Positions 43,398 through 53,320 of a stretch of DNA of 64,000 nucleotides are shown piece after piece; position 1 is the first letter of the stretch; each line of letters begins with the position of its first letter. Below the pieces are notes generated by a model. That model was not told the DNA's origin. It was given only the letters and a program-made list of their open reading frames with translations, and did not search any database. The position numbers and the translations under genes were made by a program. This stretch comes from Lineus longissimus (lineage: Eukaryota; Nemertea; Pilidiophora; Heteronemertea; Lineidae). The stretch covers positions 3,350,501 to 3,414,500 of the forward strand of contig NC_088309.1 of the NCBI RefSeq assembly GCF_910592395.1, written 5' to 3'.

Positions 43398-46300
43398 CTA
43401 GCTTTTATTAACTGTTCCTGACACAGCCCCAGTTGCAGATGTTGTCGCAGTTGTTGTTGAAGTGCTCACAGCAGAAAGTCCCAGAGACGAGAACCCTAGA
43501 CCTATCCCCCGATGTGTATGTGTCGCCATTCGAGCCAGTGCATATTCCTGATCCAACCTTTGAAACATCTCCTGCTGTTTCTTCTTTACCTCCTCAACAG
43601 TGCCCGCAGGTGCTGTCACTGTAGCCTCAGCTTCCTCACTCTTGATACCCATCAGTTTACGGAACTTTGCAGACACTTTTCCATCTTGATCCTGGGAGAA
43701 TACACTAGCCTGCCACTGGCCTGAAGCAGGCTTGGGAGCCTCCTGAAAAAGGCATCAGTCATTTTGAAAACATCTCTCACAAACCGAAAATTATCTCTTA
43801 TTTCTTCCTAGCAAATGGGTATTGGAAGAAGTCTTCCCATCACTTATGATTTCCTTTACTTTGCATCCTATTGACAGTTATTAACTTTTTTCCTACTCAC
43901 CTCTTTGACCTCCTTCTTTGACCATAAGAGCTTCCGCTTCTGGACTTGTTCAGCATACTTGAGAGGGTTCACTGCAGCTGGGTTATAATACTTTGGCACG
44001 GACACACCAGTCAATTCTTGGGCCTGCAACATATTATTTGTTACTTCTAATTCATAACAATTTGATCAATCTATATCAAGAGTTAGCCTCTGCATATATT
44101 TTATTTAACAGGATAGATGGCGAAGAGATGCTTGTAAAAATCAAGCCTTTTATCCGATTATGTCTCAGAGTAATTCAAAGTTAAGTTGTTAGCCTACCTT
44201 CTTATGCATAGCTTGCATGGTCTGCAGGAAAGCCAACTGTGGCGTGGAGTTGGAAGATGGGTTCTTCGTCAGATCAGCACCCCCAGTCACAGCCAGTAGG
44301 GGGTTATCATACAAAGGAAGATTACTAGGGATCTCATTGTGTTTGTCTGAAAGAAAGGTGTGGAACAATGTAATAATCATTTGAAACATGTTTTCACAAG
44401 AAAAAGTATGTACATGTACCAAATTTTTCTCTCTCGCATTTCCAAAGACTTCAGACACAGGCTGACAGAGCTAAGCCTAAAGGCAATAGGAGTCATTCAT
44501 GTACTCACATTCTGTTTTGTCATCTCCAAGGTTCAAGGAGCAGGTACCAGTCTTCTCAATCTCGCGCTGTGCAGCAATGAAACTTTTCTTCAACTGTTCC
44601 TTGAATGTTAAGTTACGATTTTTCATGACACCTCCCTCCTTGGACTTGACACCAGTCTGTTCCCGGCTATGCCTGAAAAAATCATAGAATAGCTCAGCAT
44701 TTCCTCACATTTAATAAACACTACAAATATTTTCTTAATTAACCTCATTCCATTAAAAAAATAATTAACCTAATTCCATTAAAAAAACATAAATGACAGC
44801 AGTATCATATTGCAGAAGTGCTGAAAAGAACCTGCTGTGTGGTATGCATCGCCCCTTCACACAAGTCCGAATATTATTGTCGCATACATGTATAATGAAA
44901 GCCTTGCAGAGTTTCATACATATCCACATTTTCCATTGGGTGATCTATCATATACTACTAGAATACACTAACCTTCGCCTATCCCTGCTCCTACTTTGAC
45001 TTCGTCGTCCACGACTTCTACTCTTACTGCGACGGCGCCTCCGCTTCCTATCTCGACTCCTGCTGCGACTCCTTCGTTTCTTATCTCTGCTGCGTCTCCT
45101 TGGACTACGGCTACGCTTCCTATCGCGAGATCTTCGCCTCCTCCTATCCTTGCTTCTGCTTCTTCTTCGCCTACGTCGTCTATCACGAGATCGACTCCTC
45201 CGTCTTCTGCCTCGGCTTCGACTACGACGTCGTCGCCGACTGGGATTACGGTCCTTTCTGGACATTTTTGAATCATTCTCATGTGTTGATTCATAGTCTT
45301 TTTTAGATCCAGTGCTCTTTTCACTTGTGACACTGTCATTACGTGTTCTTGCTGTAGGACTTATCACAGCACTGGGCGATGGAGCTTCCGGCATAGGTAT
45401 ATTTTCAGGTATAATATTGCAGCAGTCAGGAGCTTCTACCAGTTTGGTCTTTTTACTTGCAGCATGTCCACTTGAATCATCAGACTAGAAATAAGGAATC
45501 AGACAGATTAAATTAGATTTGCCATGGAACTGAGTTAAAAGGTGCACACCTTAAAATACATGCAATGCCGACAACAACAATGTTTTGAAGGAGTCCGAGC
45601 GATGACGAGGAAAATGCAAGCAATCTGCAAACTGTGATATAACATCTGTTCTACAAACTATTTCAAAGCACATAAGATTGGAATCAACTGATGAACGTAG
45701 ATGATAAGAATTAACCAACCTCTGAACCAGATGATGAACTCGAGGAAGATCTTGATGATGACCTTGATCTCGACCTTGACTTGGACCTTGATTTTGTCCG
45801 TGACCTTTCAGATTCATCAGATGAAGAATGGTTGACTTCTGTGGGAACAGCCTGGAAATAAACCTCTTGAGAATAAAATTAAGGCAAGCATAGATGATAC
45901 AATGGAGGTATTACCCATTATGGATACATTTAGGGCTATCATTGAGGCCAGAGGGAATACATGAGATGCCTGATTTATTTCGAAATGGGCCATTTCTGAG
46001 TTCATTTTGGTTTCTCTCTGTAAAGAACACCTGCAAAACGTTTGGGGGTCCTGGTTTGAGTGTTCTGAAAGTTATCATCACATACCTATATTAAGAACAT
46101 GTTCCAGTCCATATTTCAAGAAAACAAGCTGATATTCAGTCCATGTCCAGGAAACATAAACCAGGAATGTGTACAAAGCATACAACATTCACACCACAAT
46201 GTTGAGTACTCTGAAGTCAACCATAAGTTGTCATTTGTCAGGATTCAACCAGTCTTGTTCCAATTGTTAGGGACAAATCAGCATTTTACCACTAAAATAG

Positions 46301-48661
46301 ATCCAGTATCTTTTTATTGTGATTACGAAGATAAGAAAGTCTCATGTCATTTAGTCCTTGAAAAAAAAGAACAATATCTAGGCACACTTAGTGCAGCAGG
46401 ACTGATAGGAGAAACCACCACATCTCTGTTAATGTGGCCCCAGCTGAACTGACATGTTGTGGGCTGAGGATTAACTGGCCTGTTGTTGGATGATCAGATG
46501 TCTTCATCTATCTATATGTGGTCTCATGTCCCAAGTCCCAACACGCATTTACAAAGTTCTGTGTCCAAAAATAAAAATGTTGATTGCAAGAGCTGGACAC
46601 AGAACTTAGTAAATGCTATAAGGTGTTGGATCAGGACATCGGACCATATTCCTTCCCATCATACAACCCATGAAAGATAATTTCGAGGTGAAATTCTTGT
46701 TTCTGGGCAAGTTAACCAGTTCATCCTCAACCCATGAGATGTCTTGAGATGGATATGGGCATTAACCACAGCAAATTTTATTGGCCCCTCCAAGCCTTGG
46801 GTCATTGTTTGAATAGTCTTGAGATTAACCTTCTCCAGGATTTAATTAAGCTTGTGTTCTAGTTAGATGACCTAGAATAGGAAGATGCTTACATGTGTTG
46901 ACGTTTCTCCTTGCTTGTACCTACCTGGTGCAGATGTTGTGGTGGCGCGTCTCATTTTTCAAAGATCCCATAACCAAAGATGCGGTTGCACTGTCTCTCA
47001 TAGCTTTATGAGCATATTTATAAACATAACAGTGTTAATGTGTGTCCAACACTAGCTGTAGCTCACGAAGAAGCCAGCATAATTATTGATCAGGGCAATG
47101 GGTGGTACCGCTACACACACTAAAGGCTGCAGCTGATTGATCAATGTAAAGGTAGTTTGCAATCGAATGGGACAGATCAATGACTAATTGTCGATCGATG
47201 TTGAAAAACAAAACTGCATAGATCAGCAAATACCATGACCTTTTATACAAGATTTCTGAACTTAAAAAAAAAAATTTCAGCCAAGCTTGTGGAAACCATC
47301 AGTTTTACTTAAAAAAATACCACATGCAAGGCTGACATTTTGACCCACAGAGAAGTTATTTTCATCCAGAATATCACTCCAACTAAAAACTTTAGTACAG
47401 GTCAGAAAACTACATTCCCATTGTAAAATGTTGAGATGATTATGATTGAAGATCGCTGACTAGTGGGCTCACCAAGTTAAAATATTGGGAAAGGGGTTTT
47501 CAAGTAAACCAAGACATCCTGCACTTAGCACCCTCCCCCTAAGACAAACCTATTACCTCATATTGCTGTTCAGGTTCTGGGTGGTCTGTTGGTATCATCA
47601 GCGGTGCAGCCGCCGGTGGGGAAGGCATTCCATCTGGAAGAGGTATTGACATGATGTCTACCGGCATTGGACCCTGGAGGGCCGAATCACCAATCAGTTC
47701 AGCAAAGGACTCCCATTCTGCCTGAAGCTGGGCAGCAGAGGGAGCTGCACCATCATTACTAGCACTCAACATTTCAGGCAGTGGTATGGTAGGTTGGTTT
47801 AACTGAAATGGAAAGAAAGCTGAAATTGGAATCAATGGAATGTTTCCATATAGGCCTATTATAAACTCATCCATAGACTACCAGTGTGTCATGGAATCAA
47901 AAGCCAAAAGCAACCCCCATTGTATTACAATGTACGATTCAGAGACAAATGTAACCTCTGCAAGTGCATAATACTTGACTTGCCAATCTCAGCTCGACGC
48001 CGAACTGCAGCGCCACTCGCGGACAAAGATAGAACAACTCGACATTTTTTTCACCGGTTTTCTTGCTGCACATGCGTACCAGCGTCATCTTTTGTTGATT
48101 TCCGCTGGTACGCATGCGCAGCGAGAAAACCGGTGAAAAAAATGTCGAGTTGTTCTATCTTTGTCCGCGAGTGGCGCTGCAGTTCGGCGTCGAGCTGAGT
48201 TTGGCAAGTCAAGTATTGATAATATCAAACAGAGTTGCCCGGAGCGGAGGTCAAAATCAATTTTATTGCGACACGTTCTTTGACGAAAGTAACTTGCCGG
48301 CAGATTTTCTATATGGCGTTGCCGGTAGTGTTATAGTCATGACAACACTTCTTACCTGTCCGAGATACAGCATGTGTGCGGCTGTTCTCAGTTTGTTCCA
48401 GCAACTTTCACGAACCAAATCGACTGCAGCGCCGCCTATGTAAGTACGCAATGTAAATTTTGTCAACATCACAGAAAATTTGGCTGTCTTCAACAGCAGT
48501 TCATGACCAACTCTGATAACTGATTTTAAGAGTAAGTAGACATATTGTTACCCTGATATGTAGTTTACAATTATATGCATACATACCTGCTGTTTATGAC
48601 GATTTGGGGTGCCAATTTCGGAATTTTCGCTGTCGCTCCCGTAGCCCACAAGCGACTCCAT
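43398..48661 (-). CDS. RSRC2: Arginine/serine-rich coiled-coil protein 2 homologue
   Basis: Eight exons on the minus strand: 48661-48587, 47802-47557, 45851-45720, 45484-44973, 44672-44509, 44346-44198, 44023-43901 and 43742-43398, in continuous frame, giving 581 residues. The C-terminus identifies it. VPKYYNPAAVNPLKYAEQ with KRKLLW and KFRKLMGIKSE match RSRC2, and ATHTHRGIGLGFSSLG corresponds to its end. Residues about 215-320 are an RS domain, mostly RSRSR, RDRRR and RRRRR runs. RSRC2 is a nuclear protein linked to splicing factors by its RS repeats; its exact role is unsettled. The N-terminus is unusual: MESLVGYGSDSE and an exon with a short Pro-rich segment (IPLPDGMPSPPAAAP) have no counterpart in human RSRC2. 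They resemble the starts of other splicing-associated proteins. Phase 0 junctions support inclusion, but a separate 5' gene or alternative start is possible. Confidence 0.9.
44738..44788. repeat. Two-copy 26-bp tandem duplication
   Basis: AATTAACCTCATTCCATTAA and its near copy AATTAACCTAATTCCATTAA lie side by side in the RSRC2 intron between 44673 and 44972. The duplication looks recent. Confidence 0.8.
47970..48217. mobile_element. 248-bp foldback (MITE-like) element in RSRC2 intron 1
   Basis: The arms pair over about 110 bases each, with a loop of about 18 bases centred near 48095. The outer ends are ATACTTGACTTGCCAA and TTGGCAAGTCAAGTAT. Inner matches include CTCGACGCCGAACTGC, CCACTCGCGGACAAAG, AACCGGTG and GGTACGCATGCG with their inverted copies. 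The arms are nearly identical, so the insertion is probably young. It codes for nothing. Confidence 0.9.
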
Positions 48662-48776
48662 GTTTAACGTCGCGTCATCAAACAAGTGCCCGGATGTGAT
48701 GTGAATATGAGACATGGAGTGACTGTTTCTGTCGGTAGATGGCGATGGTCATGCCTTAGGCCATGGGATGATTAAT
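48662..48776 (-). promoter_or_regulatory. RSRC2: Upstream region of RSRC2
   Basis: Only about 115 bases separate the RSRC2 ATG from the start of a terminal-inverted-repeat element, so the core promoter is either here or within that element's left arm. No TATA box is visible. Confidence 0.3.
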
Positions 48777-49815
48777 CCGGTTTGCGAAATTTTTTTCTGC
48801 AGGATACTTCTGCCATAGTGTACATCTGACAGCCAATCAGAATTCAAGGCAAGCACGTGTCTTTGTTGACATCATCTTTCCACATGGCGCAATAATGTCA
48901 ACAATGCCACGTGTTCTGATAATCTTGGAAAGAACAAGTTAGCAAATGGTTAGAGGAGTATATTAGCTAAAATATATTTATTTGCAGTATCTTAACATGT
49001 ATTTTCATTGTCGAGTGGACTGTATTTATTGGACTTGTCTGTTAAAGGCGCACTGTGCTCGGCAAAATAGCCGAGGTTGAATGTTTATCTGTCAACCGTG
49101 TAACTAGTTCTGCTGTATATGCATAGGTGGCGCCACCATTCAATTTATTTTGTTTGCTTGTCAAAATGTGTTTTATACAATGGCCCTTCAACAATGTTCA
49201 AACTACCAAAATAGGCCTGATACCTTCAACAGCAGACATCGGATACACTGTCCCTTTAATAATTATCAACATTGGCAACTGTCAGTGTCACTGCCCCTTA
49301 AAATTTCACAAATCGCGAGACATCGGATACACTGTCCCTTTAATAATTATCAACATTGGCAACTGTCAGTGTCACTGCCCCTTAAAATTTCACAAATCGC
49401 GAGACATCGGATACACTGTCCCTTTAATAATTATCAACATTGGCAACACTGTCAGTGTCACTGCCCCTTAAAATTTCACAAATCAATGCATGCACTGTAA
49501 CGTAGCAATGTAGCGATCAGATCAGCTGATGCCTCTTTTGTACGCATAATATCATCCATTTTACAATGAATCTGTGCAATTCATTCCTAAACACTACGAC
49601 ACAAACCTTGAGTTGAGCATAATTGGGGTCAGACAATGAACTATTGTCACATTCACAGTTGAAGTGGCACTCGGCATGCGACTCGGTATCGTCCATTGTA
49701 TTTGCATTATCATGCATAAATAAACAGTGTGACGTCAAAGATCGCGCCAATTGTGATTGGCTGTCAGATGTACACTGTGGCAGAAGTATCCTGCAGAAAA
49801 AAATTTCGCATCCGG
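48777..49815. mobile_element. Terminal-inverted-repeat element of about 1.04 kb
   Basis: The left end reads CCGGTTTGCGAAATT, then TCTGCAGGATACTTCTGCCA, GTGTACATCTGACAGCCAAT and so on. The right end, reverse-complemented, gives the same with CCGGATGCGAAATT, for about 65 bases and few differences. The inside has no transposase frame but holds the 84-bp tandem repeat. It is a non-autonomous DNA element. Confidence 0.75.
49236..49488 (+). repeat. 84-bp tandem repeat, three copies
   Basis: Copies start at 49236, 49320 and 49404, each with ACATCGGATACACTGTCCC near the start and TGTCACTGCCCCTTAAAA later. The first two are identical by eye. The third has four extra bases (ACTG), ends without the CGCGAG tail and lies inside the TIR element. 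Confidence 0.95.
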
Positions 49816-49837
49816 TTTACCTTCCGAGAGATTTAAA

Positions 49838-50277
49838 ATGACGATGACTGTGTCCCATTTCTCTCACCAGGCTGTGACTGTCTCATCTCTCTCACCATGC
49901 TGTCAACACGGTGGAGAAGCCAGGACTGATTCGGCCTGGCTGTGACCGCCTCATCTCTCTCACCATGCTGTAACACGGTGGAGAAGCCAGGACTGATTCG
50001 GCCTGGCTGTGACCGTCACATCTCTCTCACCGTCCATGCTGTCAACACGGTCCAGCAGCCAGGACTGATTCGGCCTGACTGTGACTGTCTCATCTCTCTC
50101 ACCATGTTGACAACTTGGCAGAGCAGCCAGGACTGATGTGGCCTGGCTGTGACTGTCTCATCCCTCTCATCATGTTGTCTACACGGTGGAGAAGCCAGGA
50201 CTGATTCGGCCTGGCTGTGACTTTCCCATCTCTCTCACCATGCTGTCAGCACGGTGGAGCAGCCAGGACTGTCAAAC
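49838..50277 (+). repeat. Minisatellite of 67-72 bp units, about six copies
   Basis: The unit contains CATCTCTCTCACCATGCTGT, ACACGGTGGAGAAGCCAGGA and CTGATTCGGCCTGGCTGTGA. The word GGCTGTGAC (or GACTGTGAC) recurs near 49870, 49938, 50005, 50077, 50145 and 50213. Units differ by a few substitutions and small indels. The array directly follows the TIR element. Confidence 0.95.
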
Positions 50278-51233
50278 AGTTGTGTGAGCTCACTAGAGCT
50301 TGCACTTACATAATAGTATAAAACTAAAATAAATATAATATATACATATATATATTACCGTCATTGGATGCCACGAGATTACAGTTCCCTTGCCGTCAGC
50401 GTCGCAGGAGACGGGTGCCACGAGTTTTACCGTCATCGGATGCGCATCCGATATGACACGAGATTAAGAGTTTTGTAAATGTTTCGGGGATACGACCAAT
50501 GCGAGCACCGTCAGCGGAACCCCAAACCACCCTCTTGATCGTATCCGTAGGCCGCGTCACTAGACGGCATATTGCAAGATCTAAAACCACCTGTTCTATT
50601 CGGTCAAGCATCCATCAGCTTGCTATGGCTGTTTTTTAGAGGCCAAGTTGTATTTTTTCACTTCAGATCTCCTTCTTATTTTGAAAACGCCTGTCAAAAT
50701 TCTGTTGACTGTTTGTTGTCGACAAGAGTCGTGTCCTGTACATTTGTATTCCGTCTTTAGTGTCCTGTCTTTGCATCTGCTTTCATTATTTTGTTGCCTT
50801 AAACAATCAACCTCTGCCAGCTTCTTATCTATTCAAATTATGAAGTTCTTGACACAACCTAAAAACTCTGAATAAACTACCCTCTCTCTGCCAAATGTTT
50901 ATCTGGTCAGTTTGGAAGACCTTGACACAACCTAAAAATTACACCAAGGTTACCACTTATAAACTTTGGAGACGACAATACAGCCTATGTAACAATCAAC
51001 CTCTTCCAGCTGGTTATCTGGTCAGGTTGGCAAGACATTCACCAAGCTAGAATATCTGGATTCCGTTCTTCAATTCAGGCAAATAACCATGATGAATATA
51101 CAGCAGTATATCATCGGACGTACTTATAAAAAAGGGGGATATCCAATTTGGGTATACAAAAAGGGAAAAAGTCGAAAAAGGGAAAAAATGTGCGATGCTC
51201 AAGACCCAGTCGGAGAAGTCGGGTTGTCCGCGT
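50278..51233. other. Intergenic DNA without recognised gene
   Basis: It contains an AT-rich stretch at about 50325-50357 (TATATACATATATATATTA) and a near repeat of GCCACGAG with TACCGTCAT(C/T)GGATG at 50357-50440. Short frames on both strands show no family match. Confidence 0.4.
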
Positions 51234-51519
51234 CCGGGCGGCGAGTTTTTTTTTTTACAGGTAGGTTCGTACCATTGTGTACATTGACCGCCAATCACAG
51301 CTCAGTAACTTCGCCTGATGTCATCAAGTAAGAAACGCACGTGTTGTTAGTCAGTAAACAAGATCAGCGATGCACATTGACAATTGGTGCGAGTTCGAAT
51401 CTCGGAAGGACCCAAACAATTATGCACTTTTTGTTTTTATTGCTTTTTTTTTCATTTTATTAATAAATCAAATGTACACAATGGTACGAACCTACCTGTA
51501 AAAAAAACTCGCTGCCGGG
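51234..51519. mobile_element. 286-bp TIR element with internal tRNA-like block
   Basis: The left end has CGGCGAGTTTTT, then ACAGGTAGGTTCGTACCATT and GTGTACATT. The right end is its inverted copy over about 50 bases. Inside, near 51386-51413, GGTGCGAGTTCGAATCTCGG followed by AAGGACCCA looks like the 3' part of a tRNA: a T-arm with a TTCGAAT loop (B box), then an acceptor-like strand and CCA. No matching 5' acceptor strand or A box was found. Confidence 0.7.
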
Positions 51520-51888
51520 ACTACTAGTTATTGTCCTCTGTCCTCACTTAGAGGTGACAGCTAGTATAGACAACTGCAACGCACCTGCTACGTATGTGGG
51601 GTTAACACCATGGATGTAATGCCGAGAGATTTGCACACTATATAAGGGACTTGTTAGGTAGTGTATTAATAAGATAAACTACATATTAAACAAGGTTCAT
51701 GCTTGCTTTGACTTGATGAATGACGGATCTGAGGGAGCTGGTTCAGGAATTCCTGCTGTAAATCGTCCCCCGCCCTAAAAACGGGCGATATTTTTAATTT
51801 TTAGTAATTGCCTAGTTCCATTTTCTTAGCTCAGATGGCAGCACCAGAGAAGATGAGTGTCGTACGGATATATCAGATTGGAGGACGT

Positions 51889-52094
51889 ATAAAAACAAAA
51901 AGTGCATAATTTTTTGGGTCCTTCCGAGATTCGAACTCGCACCATTTGTCAATGTGCATCGCTGATCTTGTTTACTGACTAACAACACGTGCGTTTCTTA
52001 TGACGTCAGGTGAAGTTACTGAGCTCTGATTGGCGGTCAATGTACACAAAGGTACGAACCTACCTGTGGTGTAAAAAAACCTCGTGTCTGGGCG
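51889..52094. mobile_element. Second, inverted and truncated copy of the 51234 element
   Basis: Read on the minus strand, it repeats the left TIR, the GCCAATCAGAGCTCAGTAAC block, TGACGTCA, CACGTG and the tRNA-like block (51915-51943), and stops after TTATGCACTTTTTGTTTTTA. The right part is missing. Similarity to the first copy is about 90% by eye. Confidence 0.75.
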
Positions 52095-52528
52095 GGTTGT
52101 ACGGCAGCAGTCTGATGTAGCTGGCCAACGACAGATGGCGTGGTGACTGCGCCATCTCGCCATCTGTCGTGGGTCAGTTGAACCAGACTAGGCGGCGAAA
52201 CAGAGGGATAGCAAATACGGGATTCCAAAGCGGAATCTATCATTGAAATTGTGCGACAGCGATGCCGTTTTGAAAATTATAGTCCTTTTCGTAAATTTCA
52301 ATTTCATAGTAATTACTAGTCCAAGAATCACTTTGTTTCATTGGGAAAGTGGGGTTTATGTTCAGGGCACGTGTTCAGAGACAGTCAACAAGCGCTATTG
52401 AGTATTGTCAACATACACGCCTTTGTCCATTATTACACAGAGCCTCGTTCTGGCATCAATATTACACTGTTTGTGGATCTACCTTGAAAAGGGCGGACGT
52501 TTTGTGCGAGTTCAAGTCGAAAGGTATC

Positions 52529-52565
52529 ATGGATTTTACCAAGATCATTGCAGTTATCTTTGCCT
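52529..52565 (+). CDS. Possible start exon of a secreted or membrane protein
   Basis: ATCATGG context, then MDFTKIIAVIFA, which looks like the start of a signal peptide, and a near-perfect donor (CCT then GTAAGTAC). Phase 1 is left open. No following exon could be joined with confidence in the next 11 kb, so this rests on start context, hydrophobicity and donor only. It may be the first exon of a gene with a very long intron. Confidence 0.3.
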
Positions 52566-53170
52566 GTAAGTACTAAATTTAGTTTAACTTTATTTCATTT
52601 GTACACTGTGATAAATTTCATCCATCACCGATGTCTATTTTCTGCAGAAAACAGACCCGGCTTTTGAACTTGAAGGCGTGCGTTGGGTGTTAGTGCAGTA
52701 GAGGCCTGGATTTAGCACAGGTGGTTCAATATGGCCGCCAATTTTAAAGGGATGCCCTCTTCTCCTTTACTACTCTTTTCTTGCAATTGCCTTGTAAATG
52801 AAGGGCAACAATTGTTGTAGTCTTTATGACAAATCAAGAGCTAGACATCCTGCAATATCCATCCAGCCTGACGTTGTTGAAACCAGTTTGTACAGTGGTC
52901 GTTTATGCGAATACACTGTATAAATCTTCCTCTTTTTCCCTGCACTGCTATTATTAAAAACTAAAAAAGCATGTGGTTTCTAGGTGGTTTCCCACTTCAA
53001 GATTTGTTTTAATTTTCTTTCCAACAGGAATGATATGCAGTTACTTAGGTTAAATTCGGATTGACCTTGTACAGAAAAAAACATTTATCATGGGTGTATC
53101 TGCAGCACTTCTATACCATTGATACCGCTCTTTATTTTTTTAGTATAAATTGCATTTAGACCATTGAAAT

Positions 53171-53320
53171 ACAGTGGAACTTTCGTTGATACCCCTCTCT
53201 ATTAAGGACACTTCATTTGGAAATTTCTATTAAGTTTGACCTCTGCCATCAAGACACCTCGCATTAAAAGGACAGCATTTGTCAGTCCTAGAGCTGTCCT
53301 TAACAGAGGGGTTCTACTGA
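53171..53320. repeat. AGTGGAACCTC-family MITE, full-length copy
   Basis: The left end ACAGTGGAACTTTCGTTGAT and CTCTCTATTAAGGACAC is mirrored on the right by GTCCTTAACAGAGGGG and TTCTACTGA. Ends pair over about 26 bases; length about 150 bases. This is the most complete of the five copies in the window. Confidence 0.75.

Noticed and set aside
44968-45339. Frames overlapping the RSRC2 RS-domain exon on both strands
   Set aside because: They are shadows of the biased Arg/Ser codons of the real exon.
46099-46452. 117-codon plus-strand frame within an RSRC2 intron
   Set aside because: It is antisense to a well-supported gene, has no recognisable domain, and is bounded by repeat-like AT-rich DNA.
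46900-46990. Possible extra RSRC2 exon on the minus strand with donor CACCAG/GTAGGT
   Set aside because: Reading from the nearest acceptor in the required phase meets a stop after about 12 codons.
49127-49500. Two overlapping frames with repeated peptide units
   Set aside because: They are simply the 84-bp tandem repeat read in two frames (84 is a multiple of three), not a repeat protein.
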